Source: Podospora bellae-mahoneyi
Taxonomy: Eukaryota > Ascomycota > Sordariomycetes > Sordariales > Podosporaceae
Reading direction: 5' to 3'
Length of the DNA: 64,000 nucleotides
Assembly: GCF_035222275.1 (NCBI RefSeq)
Contig: NC_085881.1
Coordinates: 1,116,001-1,180,000, forward strand
The notes beneath the pieces were generated by a model that made no database searches, was not told the DNA's origin, and saw only the letters and a program-made list of their open reading frames with translations. The position numbers and the translations under genes were made by a program. This document shows, piece after piece, positions 47,198-58,385 of the stretch. Within the stretch, counting starts at the first letter, position 1, and each line of letters opens with the position of its first letter.

Positions 47198-48871
47198 CTA
47201 CCGCAGCGCCAACTCGGGAAACATCCTCGCAATCTTATCCGGATTCCCATACTCTGTCCTCGCCGGCATCGGCTCCGGCGTCACAGGACTGGTATCGCTC
47301 AAATACGGCCCCAGCATCCCCGCGTGCCCTCCCGCATCCACCGCGCTCAAGCTCGCCCTCTTCTTCTTGATGTTCCCCTGACTTGGCTGGGTTTGTCTCA
47401 CAGTCGGCACCTCCGGTGCTGGAGGAGCCCCGCCGACAAGCGTCGAGCTCGACTCTGAATGCGAGAGTGGTGTCCGTGTTCTTGGGACGGTTGAACTGCT
47501 CTCTTGACGGGCATAAGGAAAGGTAGGGATCGTGGGGCCGAGGAGGCGTTTTGGTGGGTGGTTTTGTTTGTTCTCTTGAGGTTGGGGCGCGCAAGCTGGA
47601 CCGCAAGTGGTGGATGGGCCGGCGATGGTGGGAATTGGGCCCGAGATGCCGGCTCGAAGGGTGGTTTTCTCGTTGGCCGAGAGGCCGCGGGCTCGGACAA
47701 AGGCTGCCGAGCGGCGGTGTTGGGGGTTGCGGTGGTAGTATTGGTCTTTGATGGGATGAACCATTACCGTCTGATTGTGGATGGTGAGGATTGAGTTTGT
47801 TGGGACGTTGACCCAGTTTTCTATCACACAGATGGTTAGTTTGGGACAATTATGGGGATCAGGGGTGCACATACCTCGCTCAAAGGAAAGGGGTTCACTG
47901 GCTACTAGAACTACATCTGCCCCTTTGTCGCTGCGCTCCATTTGATAGTCCCTCTTGTCGGGGGTGGGAGCGCGGGTTTCCCAGAGTGTGCCCGACGAGT
48001 AGTATAAACTGGCGGCTTCGTCCGAGGCACTACCTACGTAGCGGGTGCAGATGACGCTATGGCCGTCTGATACGGCAAAGTTGAGTAAACTTCTGGTGTC
48101 GACATTCTCAGAGTGGATAACACTCTCGGGAATATTGTCGATGAGTTCGTTGATGATGGCAATTGTCTTAAGCATCGCCTTTCTAAGAACCGTTGGCCCA
48201 AATCCATCGGCTGGCTGGGAGCTGGGGTTGTGTCCCATGCGCTCGAGTGTGTCCAAGAACAAGGCAAACGCCCATTCACTGTCGGTCCCTCCCACTACAC
48301 CAAGATACCACTTGTCGGCCAACCGCTCGCCAAGCCTCCTCTTGATCTGCTTCCAGCCGCCGATGCCGCCATTGTGCATCCAGATCAAGCTGCCGTGGGA
48401 GAATGGGTGGCAATTGTCTTCGCTCAGTGACCCTTCGGTGGTGGCGCGGACATGAGCGAAGATAAGGTGAGAGGCTGTCTTGGAAGCTAATCGTTGGAGG
48501 TTGACGCAGTTCCAGGCTGGCGTGGTCGAGGTGAAGAGGCAGGGCGCAGCGCCTAGCTTGGGGTCGGTGTAGAAGCCAATGCCGAACCCGTCGGCGTTGT
48601 TTTGACCACGTCGAGTGTCCTGTTGGAGGTGTGTAAGTTGAAGTCCCTTGTCGGCGCTATGTTTGCTCGCGTGGTACTCACCAGCCGGAGGCGAGAGTCA
48701 AATGACTGCTTGAGGATGGAGTGTGCTGGGTCGAGGACTAGCTTTGAAAGCAAGATCTCGTCGCTCCCTTTGTAGACCTGAGCATTAGACACCACACGTC
48801 AGTAAATCAATTCCCCAACGAGAACCGCCACAGTATATGGCGCATAGCGGATATACCAGGAACCGGCACAT
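47198..48871 (-). CDS. DUG3: DUG3-like class II glutamine amidotransferase (glutathione degradation)
   Basis: Four minus-strand exons (48871-48857, 48777-48682, 48619-47875, 47820-47198) give 492 residues. Exon 1 is only MCRFL; after Met removal Cys2 is the N-terminal nucleophile expected for class II amidotransferases. Exon 2 continues VYKGSDEILLSKLVLDPAHS and SFDSRLRL. Exon 3 supplies NNADGFGIGFY, FAHVRATTEGSLSEDNCHPF and WMHNGGIGGW. In yeast, Dug3 with Dug2 hydrolyses glutathione outside the vacuole. The last intron (54 nt) is a multiple of three without a stop, so a retained form would insert 18 residues. The C-terminal 150 residues are Pro/Ser-rich and probably unstructured. Confidence 0.9.
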
Positions 48872-50190
48872 GGTGATGGCGCCCAGGACGGAGCGGGCCG
48901 GTGAGTGTTCGGATTAGGCGACCTAATGGATAGATTCGGGACGGGACTTGCTGGACTAAGACGGGGGACTCAATCGATAGATCGAAGTCAGTTGCAGAGT
49001 GGCGTGTAGAGAAGGGGAGATAGTTGTGAATTCGCTGCAGGAAAGCGAATTGGGGGTGGTTCGACAGCCTATTATGGAAGAGACGAGACGGGTTGGGACA
49101 GTCACTCGAGGCAAGTCCCTGGCTCGCAGGGCTGACGAAATCGGCCAAATCAATGGCGGAACGAACCCATCCATCTTAGCGCAGTACCTAAAGTCTGGGG
49201 TGCATGCTGAGACCAACGCTGTAACGGCCCTACCAGGGCAGCTTTTATTTGATCCAAACAGGTGGAATGAGCCTAAAATCGACCTGGAAACTTGGAATCC
49301 TGTCTTTTGTGTTCTCACACCCGATAGTTAGGAAGCATCGTGGTGTCTTGGTTGGGTAAAGCTCAGCTCACTCTGTACCTCACTATCACAGGACCCTGGG
49401 TTCTGGAACCACAACTGGGCCCATGCTGGTTCATGTTATCGGTTCGTTATCGCCGCTCAACATATTTCGGCATTCCTCAAACAACACAGCAACCTCTGAT
49501 CATAAAATCTAGGAGAGGTTTTTTTGGCTTCTCTATAACCATACAAACACGCCTGCTTCTCGCAGATATGACTGCTGTCAGCGGTAACTTGCTTCCATCT
49601 GCCACTTGCCGCAACGTACGCAATACAGAGAGACCCATCAGTCTCAGACCAGGATTATGTCAGAGAGCCATTTTGTCTCTCAGCGTTTTTCGGAGGCGCT
49701 CAATGACGTGCTCTGGGCTCCAATCCGATGAAGCCGGAATACAAGACTAACTGCTCGTACGGAGTAATGTTAAATCGCCTTCACTCTTGCCTCTTTGTGG
49801 AAACTCCGAAACTCTTGCGAAAATGGGCATCTATAAACCCCAAAAGTCAGAATGATGCCTGACCTGATACGTGCAATTCAGGGTCTGATGATCATGCGAT
49901 TAAGCCATGTTGACTGAGGGGCATGTGGCGTCCAATGCAATAATCGTGGCCTCCCAGTGTCACAGTTTCTGCTGCGTGGGGTGGATCTTGGCAACCCCAA
50001 ATGCATTGCTACACAGGGCCGCCCAAAGCACCACGGTCCAAATCACCGATTGCCCATTTTCCATGCACCTCAACCCCTCCGAACGAAGATAATCGCCCGA
50101 CCGACGACCATAACCCCCCATTGTCTGCGGACTGGACACCTGCCCGAGACAGCTTCGTATGCGTGCTAGCTACCAGACCCCCCGTTTACC
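48872..50190. other. 1.3-kb divergent promoter region between DUG3 and MGM1
   Basis: Frames of 110-136 codons on the plus strand at 48999-49750 lack domains. The 50050-50190 stretch is C-rich leader before MGM1. Nothing more can be assigned. Confidence 0.5.
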
Positions 50191-53076
50191 ATGAGCGCAC
50201 AGCTCCGCGCCGCCGGGGCGATTGCCCCCGTCGCCCGTCGCGTCGGTCTGCGAGCCGTCCGCCAGTTCCATCAGTTTCCCACCGGCGGCATCCAGAGAGC
50301 CGACCTCGCCGCCCGTGACCTCCGGAGATCTGTACAGTTCCCGGCCAAGCTGTACCACAATGCTGTCATGGTGCGGAACGCCTCGTTTGTCCGCCTGCTG
50401 CCCAAGCTGGCCATCAAGTTCGTCAGGATCCCCGCACTGTTCGGTGGGCTGATGTTGGGTGCGGCGGGATGGGTGCAATATCAAGCTATCCGTAAGGACT
50501 TTGGAATAAACATACTAAAACGATGTAAAGCTGACAGGATATAGAACTGGGTAACTCTGCCACCGAAATGTACACAAATATCAAGACTGGTGTGACGGAC
50601 ACCGCTTTCGCCATATGGGGAACCGCTACCGATATCGCCAACCAGACCAAAAATGGATTCAACGAAAAGAAGGGACAATTTACGATGCCAGAATGGCTGG
50701 AAAATATTATGAAGGGAGAGGGTGCCGCCGGGGAAGGCTCGGGAGGACCAAATGGTGGGCGAGAACCCCCAAAGCAATCTAGAGTGGCCGGCGGTGCTGC
50801 TGCTGCAGGAGCTTCCGCGGCAGCTTATGGTTACGGTGGTGCCGACGAGGAGGACGATCGCTCACCAGAGGAGGTTGTAAAGGACGACCACATGATGTAC
50901 ATCACCAAGCGGATGATCGAGATTCGAAACCTCCTCTCGCGAGTTGGGCAATCCAGCAGCGTCACCCTGCCATCCATCGTTGTTATTGGTTCGCAATCAT
51001 CTGGCAAGAGCTCAGTGCTGGAGGCTATTGTTGGTCACGAGTTTTTGCCCAAGGGTAGCAACATGATCACCCGCCGCCCGATCGAGCTCACCCTTGTGAA
51101 CGACCCCCAAGCGAAAGTCGACTATGGCGAGTTCCCAGATCTGGGGCTTGCGAGGGTTACCGACTTTTCCTTGATTCAGAAGACCCTGACCGAGCTCAAC
51201 CAGTCTGTGCCTGAGTCTCAGTGTGTGTCTGACGACCCTATTCGGCTCACCATTCACTCCCCACGAGTTCCGGATCTCTCTCTGATCGATCTTCCTGGCT
51301 ACATTCAGGTTGCGGGCGAGAACCAGCCGCGTGAGCTTAAGCGCAAGATCTCTGAGCTTTGCGACAAGTACATCCGAGGTCCCAACATTATCCTGGCTAT
51401 TTCTGCTGCTGACACCGATTTGGCCAACTCTACTGCACTGCAGGCCAGCCGTAGGGTCGATCCAAGGGGCGAACGGACAATCGGCGTCATCACCAAGATG
51501 GATCTCGTAGACCCAGAGAAGGGTGCCGCCATTCTTGGCGACAAGCAGTACCCTCTCCGTTTGGGCTATGTCGGTGTCATCTCCAAGATGCCCGTCCAGA
51601 CTGGTGGTCTCTTCAGAAGAGAGAACAGCAACCTCCTGGCGAGCATCAACAAAAACGAAAAGGCTTTCTTCAACTCTCACCCAGAGGAGTTTGGCCCTAA
51701 CTCGGGGACCGCTACGGGCACTATCACGCTGCGCAAGAAGCTGATGCATGTTTTGGAGCAGCAAATGTCCTCTAAACTCACAGAAACAACAGATGCCATT
51801 ACTCGTGAGCTCGAGGAGACAACTTACCAGTTCAAGGTCCAGTACAATGAGCAGCCCATGAGTGCCGAGTCCTACCTCGCCGCCAGTCTGGATGACTTCA
51901 AGCACCAGTTCCACAACTTTGCCAACACCTTTGGCCGCCAACAGCTGCTGGAACTGCTGAAGGATTCTCTGGACCAAAAGGTGCTCGACCAACTCGCTGC
52001 TCGGTATTGGAACAAGCCCATCGAGGATCTTTTCATTGCCCCCGCTGAGCCTGACAGTCTGGTTGACCTCCCCAAGGCCGACCCCAAGTCGCCTTACTGG
52101 CACCGCCAGCTTGACACAGCCTGCTCCGGTCTTACACGCCTCGGTGTCGGCCGTCTCGCTGCTACCGTTGCCTCCAATGCCATTCAGGCGAACATTGACA
52201 AGCTGCTCGACAAGTCGTCGTTTGCGAAGCACCCATCCGCCCGCCAGGTGATCAGCGAGGCCGCTGCTCTTGTCCTTGCTGACAGGGCGTACGCTACTAG
52301 CGATGGCATTGAGATCTCGCTGAAGCCGTACAAGTTTGACCCGGATATTCAGCCCAATGAGTGGGAGAAGGGGCGGGAGCATGTGGTGGGTGTTCTTCAG
52401 GGCGAGCTGGAGCAGTGCCAGAATGCGCTCAAGTCATTGGAGAGCTCGGTTGGTGGGAGGAAAAAGTTGAGGGAGGTGATGGGCTTTGTTGACAAGGCGA
52501 GGAAGGGTGAGATTATCATTGAGGGAGATCACCCCAGCGGTGCGGGCGGTTTCAGCGCGGCGCTGCTCGCGAGAGGTAAGGTCTTTGTTCCTTTTACGAG
52601 AATCCCACCAGTGACTAACACCACTTTTAGGCCGTGAAGCCGTCTTCCTCCGCGACCGCGCGGACATCATCAACATGCGGATTGTTGCTTCCAAGTCGAG
52701 AAAGTGCAAGTCCCTCGAGAACAAGTACTACTGCCCCGAAATTTTTCTGGATGCGGTAGCCACCAAGTTGGCTCAGACGGCGGTGTTGTTCCTCAATGTG
52801 GAGATGCTGAATGACTTTTATCATCGGTTCCCGAGGGAGGTGGAGACGAAGCTGAATGAGTATATGAACTCTCATGGGGGCAACGGGCTGGAGAAGTTTG
52901 CGAGGGAGGACCCCAAGATTAGGAGGCACTTGGACTTGGTGCAGAGGAAGGAGTTGCTGGAGTTGGTGTTGATGAAGATTCAGGACTTGCACCGGTTTGA
53001 TGCGGCGGGGAATGTGAAGGCGGATAGGGATTATTTGAAGAAGGGGAGGCAGCAGAGGGGGAGGTGGTCGTTTTAG
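50191..53076 (+). CDS. MGM1: Mitochondrial dynamin-like GTPase MGM1 (OPA1 homologue)
   Basis: Exons 50191-50491, 50545-52575 and 52631-53076 encode 925 residues. An Arg-rich, acid-free N terminus is a mitochondrial targeting sequence, followed by an inner-membrane anchor (VRIPALFGGLMLGAAGWVQYQ). A second, weakly hydrophobic segment (DTAFAIWGTATDIA) is the likely site of rhomboid cleavage between long and short forms. The dynamin G domain has a P-loop GSQSSGKS at 249-256, MITRRP, DLPG and TKMD. Middle and effector regions continue to the exon 3 block (GREAVFLRDRADIINMRIV, CPEIFLDAVATKLAQTAVLF). Mgm1 fuses inner membranes and shapes cristae. Both introns are short, with good GTAAGG donors, and all phases agree. 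Confidence 0.95.
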
Positions 53077-53975
53077 GGGGGTGGGGAGAGAGTAGGCGAA
53101 GAGGGTGAAAATTATAGGGGATGGGCGGGAGTGAGTATATGGGTGGGATTGGGAAAGGGATGGGAAAGGGAAAGATGGGAGGTTAGGCGTCAACAAATTG
53201 TTGGTTGGTTTTCTTTCTTTTTGTTTTGTTATTATGATGATGGTGTTTGATGGGAGTTTTTTTTTTTGGCTTTTTGGCTTGTGTTTTGGTTTTATAAAGA
53301 AGCAAGTAAAGTTGGGCAAATGAATGATGTGTGGTTTTTTTTTTTGTTTTACTATACAATGTTTTAGATGTTAAAATAGGTGGGTAGAGTGTGAAGTATG
53401 CCTTGCGTTTTTAGCCATGGTTGCTTTTTGTCCCGAGTCTTGTATAGGAGCTGTTCAATGGTGGTGTTGATCAGGGCGAGATAAAGTAATAAGAGGGGCT
53501 ATCAGGGTAGGTGGGGAGAGTGGCCTCGGGAAGGACCCAACTTGAGCGTGTGTGTCTCCGCGCAATTCCAACACGCCTTGAATTCTCCGGAGAGTAAGGT
53601 GGTGATTTTGTGTGTCATGGAATTGCTCGCTGAATTAGTACGGGATGTGCTTGATTTATGGCAGTGGGAGAGATGCCGAGGAGTCTCCGGTTTATCTCCT
53701 GCGGGGAAGCTCGCAACAGCGGGCAGTCCAGCGATCGATCATAGCCACGGCGTAACGTAACGGATGAACCGTTGTGATCAATTGAGTGAGGGGTTCGGGG
53801 AGATGGGAGGAGGTGAGGGGTCATGACGTGCGTTCGTTGAGGGATGGGTAGGTGGGTATGAGGGTGTATAAAACCTGGCTGTAGAGACTTTTATCTCAGT
53901 TCAGACGGACGGATTGATGTCACGAGCACGCTCTCACCTTTTTAGTCCAGTATTAGAACAGAAGACGACTTCACA
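53077..53975. other. Spacer between MGM1 and cyanase
   Basis: Begins with the MGM1 3' untranslated region (T-rich runs at 53210-53350). The final 150 bases are the cyanase promoter and leader; TGTATAAAACC at about 53863-53873 is a plausible TATA box. Confidence 0.55.
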
Positions 53976-54622
53976 ATGGCCGACTCAGCCCCCCGCCTCG
54001 CCGCCCTCGACGTACCTACCCCCTCCCCGTTTCACTTTCCCCTCCCGTACCTAGGTGGCTAACCTTTCGATCGGTAGGACTCCATCGTCTCCCGCCTCCC
54101 CTCCTACTCCCAATCCCTCTTTGCGGCCAAAACCGCCCACGAGCTCTCCTTCTCGGCAATCGCTGAACACCTCGGCCGGTCCGAGGTTGCAGTTGCGGCG
54201 CTCTTTTACGGACAGGCGACGGCCTCGCCGGAGGATATCACCAAACTGGCGGAGCTCTTGAGCTTGCCCGAGGCGCAGCTGAGGAAGGATCTCGGGACTG
54301 GGTTCCCTGATCGGGGGAGGTCAGGGCCTATGCCGCCGGTTGAACCGCTGATTTACAGGTTGTATGAGGTTGTGCAGAATTACGGGTATGCTTTCAAGAG
54401 TGTGATTAATGAGAAGTTTGGGGATGGGATTATGAGTGCTATTTGCTTTGATACAAAGGTGGAGAAGGAGACGGTGGAGGGCGCGGATTGGGTTGTTATT
54501 ACGTTGAGGGGAAAGTGGTATGTTCTCGTCTCTGTTATCATGTTAACCTGTCAGGGCATGGAAGATGTGGGACGGTATTGACTGACTTTTTGATTTGCAG
54601 GCTGCCTTTCACGAGGTTCTAA
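53976..54622 (+). CDS. CYN1: Cyanate hydratase (cyanase)
   Basis: Exons 53976-54011, 54078-54517 and 54601-54622 give 165 residues. Cyanase converts cyanate and bicarbonate to ammonia and carbon dioxide, detoxifying cyanate and supplying nitrogen. The N-terminal helical domain ([32 protein letters not shown]) resembles a DNA-binding fold without that role. The catalytic triad Arg106, Glu109 and Ser132 (in IYRLYE and GDGIMSAI) has the same spacing as the E. coli residues 96, 99 and 122. The last exon is only 22 bases and encodes the conserved ending LPFTRF, which joins to LRGKW across a GTATGT..TTGCAG intron. Missing that exon would give a wrong C terminus. All phases agree. Confidence 0.94.
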
Positions 54623-55091
54623 GTGGGCAGATGGTAAGACGGGATAGTAGGGGATTGAATTCTCATGGAGGACCCCTCATTCAAGGGTTCGAGTGCTTCC
54701 CAGGAAGAGGGGAAAAGTCACGATGGCTGGCTTGTGCCTGAGATAGAACGATCAAATCACAAAGATCAGGATCTGGTGCCTGACAGGTGTTTTCTGGTTT
54801 CCTTTCATGGTGTCTAGCAAAGATGTTCGAGACAACGGTCGAGGTAACGGCTGAAGAATATCATGGGCGAATTTTCAAATTGGATTGTTTACTTGCTTTC
54901 ATCGGTATCGCCGTGGCAGAATATCAAGGGCAAAATGTTCGGCTAGAATTGTTGGCTTTCTTTCACCGGTCCGAGGCGAGCCGGCGACAGGAGCTCGAGG
55001 CAAACACTTTCTCAATGAACCTTTGCCTATCACCAGGACTAGATCCAGGGTTTTCTTACCTTGGGCTCTCTGACGGCAAAGACACGGGATC

Positions 55092-55321
55092 CACAATAGT
55101 AAGGGGCTCAGGGGGTCACAATACTAAGATGGCCACCACCGAACAGCTCTTTTGTCAATAGCTAGCAAACCAAAGAAGCCAACTTTTTTCATGAAATCAA
55201 ACATCTGCTGCTCCCACATTGTAATTACGCTTTCCCACGTGACGAAGCTTCTTTTCTGCCGTGTGCTTGCCGTGATGGTTGTTTGTCTCCCGGGGGACAA
55301 TGTTAAGAGCACAATACTAAG
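55092..55321 (+). promoter_or_regulatory. Three CACAATA(C/G)TAAG repeats upstream of the pheromone gene
   Basis: The 12-base motif occurs at 55092-55103 (CACAATAGTAAG), 55117-55128 and 55310-55321 (both CACAATACTAAG). A related GGACAATGTTAAGAG begins at 55295. The ACAAT core is the type of site bound by HMG-box mating-type regulators. Function as a mating-type-dependent element is inference from position and repetition. Confidence 0.4.
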
Positions 55322-55530
55322 ACCCGCCGCCTGATTGACTCTCCTCTAATGATTCTCGAGTTGTTTGTCTAAAGTCAATGAAACTCAGGGGAGATCATCT
55401 CCAAGGACCAAAGAAACCAACTTGGTCTAGCTTGTGATCCTGTCCCTTGTGGCGGGTGGCCATGGAGGAAGATGGCCGCTCAACACCACAACTCACCGGT
55501 TTGTATGGCATTCAGCAGCCTCAAAAAAAG

Positions 55531-55537
55531 TATAAAA
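55531..55537 (+). promoter_or_regulatory. TATA box of the pheromone gene
   Basis: TATAAAA lies 95 bases before the pheromone start codon, a fitting distance for a highly expressed gene with a short leader. Confidence 0.5.
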
Positions 55538-55631
55538 CATGTCCTACCCTCCCTCTAAACCCATCTTTTTTTTTTCTTCATCCGCATTCACTTCTGAACA
55601 TCTTCAGTAAAACAAAAAACCAACATTCAAA

Positions 55632-55706
55632 ATGCCTTCCACCACTGCTCAGACCAAGGTTCCCCAGACCTCCACCAATTTCAACAGCTACTGCGTTGTC
55701 ATGTAA
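55632..55706 (+). CDS. Farnesylated peptide mating pheromone precursor (CaaX, mfa-1 type)
   Basis: A 24-codon intronless gene starting MPSTTAQTKVPQ and ending NFNSYCVVM before TAA. The C-terminal CVVM is a CaaX box: the Cys would be farnesylated, the last three residues removed, and the end carboxymethylated, giving a secreted lipopeptide ending in Tyr-Cys. I recall the Neurospora crassa mfa-1 precursor as being of the same length and closely similar, with the same CVVM ending, so this is the a-factor-like pheromone recognised by the Ste3-type receptor of the opposite mating type. It lies between cyanase and a basic nucleolar-like gene. A TATA box and ACAAT-core repeats lie upstream. The exact mature N terminus cannot be read from sequence. 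Confidence 0.93.
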   Translation: MPSTTAQTKVPQTSTNFNSYCVVM

Positions 55707-56822
55707 ATTGACCAACATGGTATGCTAAAAGGCGCGCTCCAACACTAGAAGCAGGCAAGAGAGAGGGAGACTTGTTTCTCTCTCTCTCCTGAACCTCCAT
55801 CTTCACTCTTTTCGGCTGTTTTCGGACTTTTCATTTGCCCCAAACGACAACAAGTCTTCCTCCTGTGAACGTACGGGAATGGACTTGGATGGATTCGAGC
55901 TACTTTCGACAAGGATGAAGCCTCACAGGTTTTCCTCTCTCTTGTCCCCCGAAATCAACGCTACTCTCCTCTCTCAATAACTGGATTTGTTGCTCTTTTG
56001 GGTACCGCCTCAGTGTCGCTGCCTGGAAGGTACGACAACATCAATCGGCTCTCAATTTTACCCCCAAAACCGATTTTTAAAACAATCACAAAAACTTCAA
56101 CTTTCTGGATCCACCTTTTTGAACATAAACACAGGAAAAGAATATATCGGGCTCCCTTTCATGGCCTGCTTCTTCACACCAAACTCCTTGCTTTCTCAGA
56201 CAATTCTATTCGCTTTTCTGACGACTTGTTCAGACTCGAAAAAACGACAAAAATCACCACTTGGCTTTTTTTGCCCTTTCTTTGGGGAGGACGGTTTCAT
56301 GGGCAAGAGAATTTTTGGGAGGGGAACCAAGGGGGAGGATTCAGACGTGGATTGGAACCTTTTTGCTTCTTTTTCTTTTTTAACTTATAACTTCTTCTTC
56401 TTGCTGTACCCACTGCAGGACTAGACAGATTCAATCGAGGCTGGTTGATAAAAATTACCTGATAATGATGGTGGCTGTGACTATGATATGAGGACCTAAA
56501 ACCATAATCTGCCTGATAGGAAAAAACATCCATGGTGTCTCTCCTCGAGGTTGTGAATCACTGCATGGAAGGTTGACTTGCACTGACATAACCCCTCCTC
56601 CATCAACCCCACCGTTCGGTTCAACAGCCGAGACGGCCCCATAACCCCATTGCCCCACCTAGCCTCGCCAAGCCGCTAATATTATCTTATCTCAATGGTG
56701 GGGATAATTTTTGCAATTGCCCAATCTTGCCTGGCCATCCCGAGCGAAGCTCTCTGCGACCGCAAACACAACACTATCACGGTTCTCACACCCCCGATCA
56801 CCCTCGAACAGCCGCCGCCACA
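55707..56822. other. Long 3' flank of the pheromone gene and next promoter
   Basis: Pyrimidine-rich stretches (CTCTCT near 55780 and 55960) and T-rich sequence to about 56400 are likely 3' untranslated. Frames here (up to 145 codons at 55987-56424) lack domains. The end contains the next promoter. Confidence 0.5.
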
Positions 56823-57888
56823 ATGCCGCACAAACACACCCGTCGCGAGAAGGACGAAAACACGTTAGTTAAATTCTCAATCTTCCCCATTCTTGATGCA
56901 AACTAACACCCTCACCAGCTTCGACCTCCCCCCAACCCAAATAGCCAAACCACTCCCACCCACCACCATCTCCAAAAAGAAAGAAAACGAGAAAAACAAC
57001 AAGAAAAGAAAACCCCAGCAGCCAAAGAAGGGCGATGATCCAAATCAGCAAAATGACGCCCCCAAACCCAAAAAGAGAAAACGCGGCGACAAGAATGACG
57101 ATGTGCCTCGTGCTTTCAAGAGGTTGATGGCTATCAATGAGGGGAGGTTACCGCGCTCGGGGTTGGATAATGGTGATGCGCCAAAGAAGAAGAAGAAGGG
57201 AGGGGACATCAGGAAGCCAGTGGAAAAGGCGAAGGAGACGACCGCAGAGGAGAAGAGGGAAGAGCTCAAGATCATGCCGGGAGAGTCCATGGCCGAGTTC
57301 AACCAGCGTGTTGATGCTGCGCTGCCGATTAGTGGCTTGGTTACCAAGACTAAGCTCAAGGACGGGAAGGATCCGTTAGGGCTCAAGGTGAAGAGGACGT
57401 TGAAGGAGAAGAAGATGCATAATATGTATGCCGAGTGGAGGATGATTGATGCGAAGATCAAGGAGAAGAGGGAGGAGGAACTTGAGGAGCTGGAGGAGAA
57501 GGAGATGGAGAATGAGGCTATGGGGGTTTCTTGGAAGCTGGAGCAGGAAGCTGGGAAGAAGAAGAAGGGGAAGAAGAAGACAAAGTATATTGGGGAGGAT
57601 AATGGGCCCGAGGGGGATCCGTGGGCGGAGATCAAGAAGAAGAGGAATGAGGGGAAGGTTGGGTTGAATGAGGTTGCGCAGGCGCCGCCCGAGTTGACGA
57701 AGCCGAGGATGAATAGCTTGGTGAGGGGGGCGAAGGTGCAGGTTGCGGATATTCCAAAGGCGGCGGGGAGTTTGAGGCAGAGGGAGGAGTTGCAGGGGAT
57801 TAGGGAGAATGTGGTGGAGCAGTATCGCAAGCTGATGGAGGGGAGGAGGGCGGCGTTGGCTGCGGAGGGGAAGGAGAGGGATGATTAG
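56823..57888 (+). CDS. Basic Lys-rich conserved fungal protein, probably nucleolar
   Basis: Exons 56823-56863 and 56919-57888 (55-nt intron, donor GTTAGT, branch CTAAC, acceptor CCAG) give 336 residues. The junction reconstructs MPHKHTRREKDENTFDLPPTQ-type sequence, a start I regard as conserved among ascomycetes. The rest is Lys/Glu-rich with several nuclear-localisation-like clusters (KKENEKNNKKRK, PKKRKRGDK, KKKKKGG), a motif MPGESMAEFNQRVDAALP, a coiled coil (KEKREEELEELEEKEME) and a final segment VADIPKAAGSLRQREELQ. This composition suits a nucleolar ribosome-biogenesis factor similar to the CCDC137 group, but I cannot name it. Confidence 0.75.
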
Positions 57889-58385
57889 GGTAGATGGGTG
57901 AATAATATGTGTGAAGTGTATGGCTGGTTCTTGTGGTGGTAGCATGTGGTGATTTCGGCTTTGAGTGTAGATATTCAAAGCTGGCCAAGTACACCATGCC
58001 AGGCCTACAGTTTCAGCCAAAATATGATCTTGTAGATACCAATGGCCACCAACTCAAGCCACCAAGTGCTCGAGTCAATATACTTTCCTTCATTCATGGA
58101 GCTCAACGGTGGGGCACGAGATACAAAGAGCTCCCCAAGTGGTAATGAAACGAGGGCCAAAGCTTCCTTGCAATGCCGTCCCCCACCTTGCCTCGGAGCA
58201 TGCTAGAACTGCCCCTCTATTCTGCAGCAAAAAAAAATAAAAAATCGCACCCACTCTCCCATCACCAGTCATCTTCATTCCTCTGCAAACCACCAATTCT
58301 CGAGACGTCAAAATTCAAATCACGCTGCGACACAACATCAATTCGATTTTCACCACTCGAGAATGGTGCAGCGCGCCTCGTCACA
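57889..58385. other. Spacer upstream of the TFIIIC gene
   Basis: No gene or repeat visible. It holds the 3' end of the basic protein transcript and the promoter of the TFIIIC subunit. Confidence 0.5.

Larger units (their letters stand above)
54623..55631. other. Upstream region of the pheromone gene
   Basis: Contains no convincing gene. It holds three near-identical copies of CACAATACTAAG (55092-55103 with one change, 55117-55128, 55310-55321) and a TATA box at 55531, consistent with a regulated promoter. Confidence 0.55.

Noticed and set aside
48999-49750. Plus-strand frames of 110 and 136 codons between DUG3 and MGM1
   Set aside because: They lack recognisable domains and lie in a divergent promoter interval; the first overlaps the region just upstream of DUG3 in antisense.
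51012-52382. 456-codon minus-strand frame
   Set aside because: Antisense shadow of the MGM1 GTPase frame, caused by its codon bias.
54670-54695. GGGTTCGAGTGC, a B-box-like match that might mark a tRNA gene
   Set aside because: No matching A box or T-arm stem; adjacent sequence does not fold as a tRNA.
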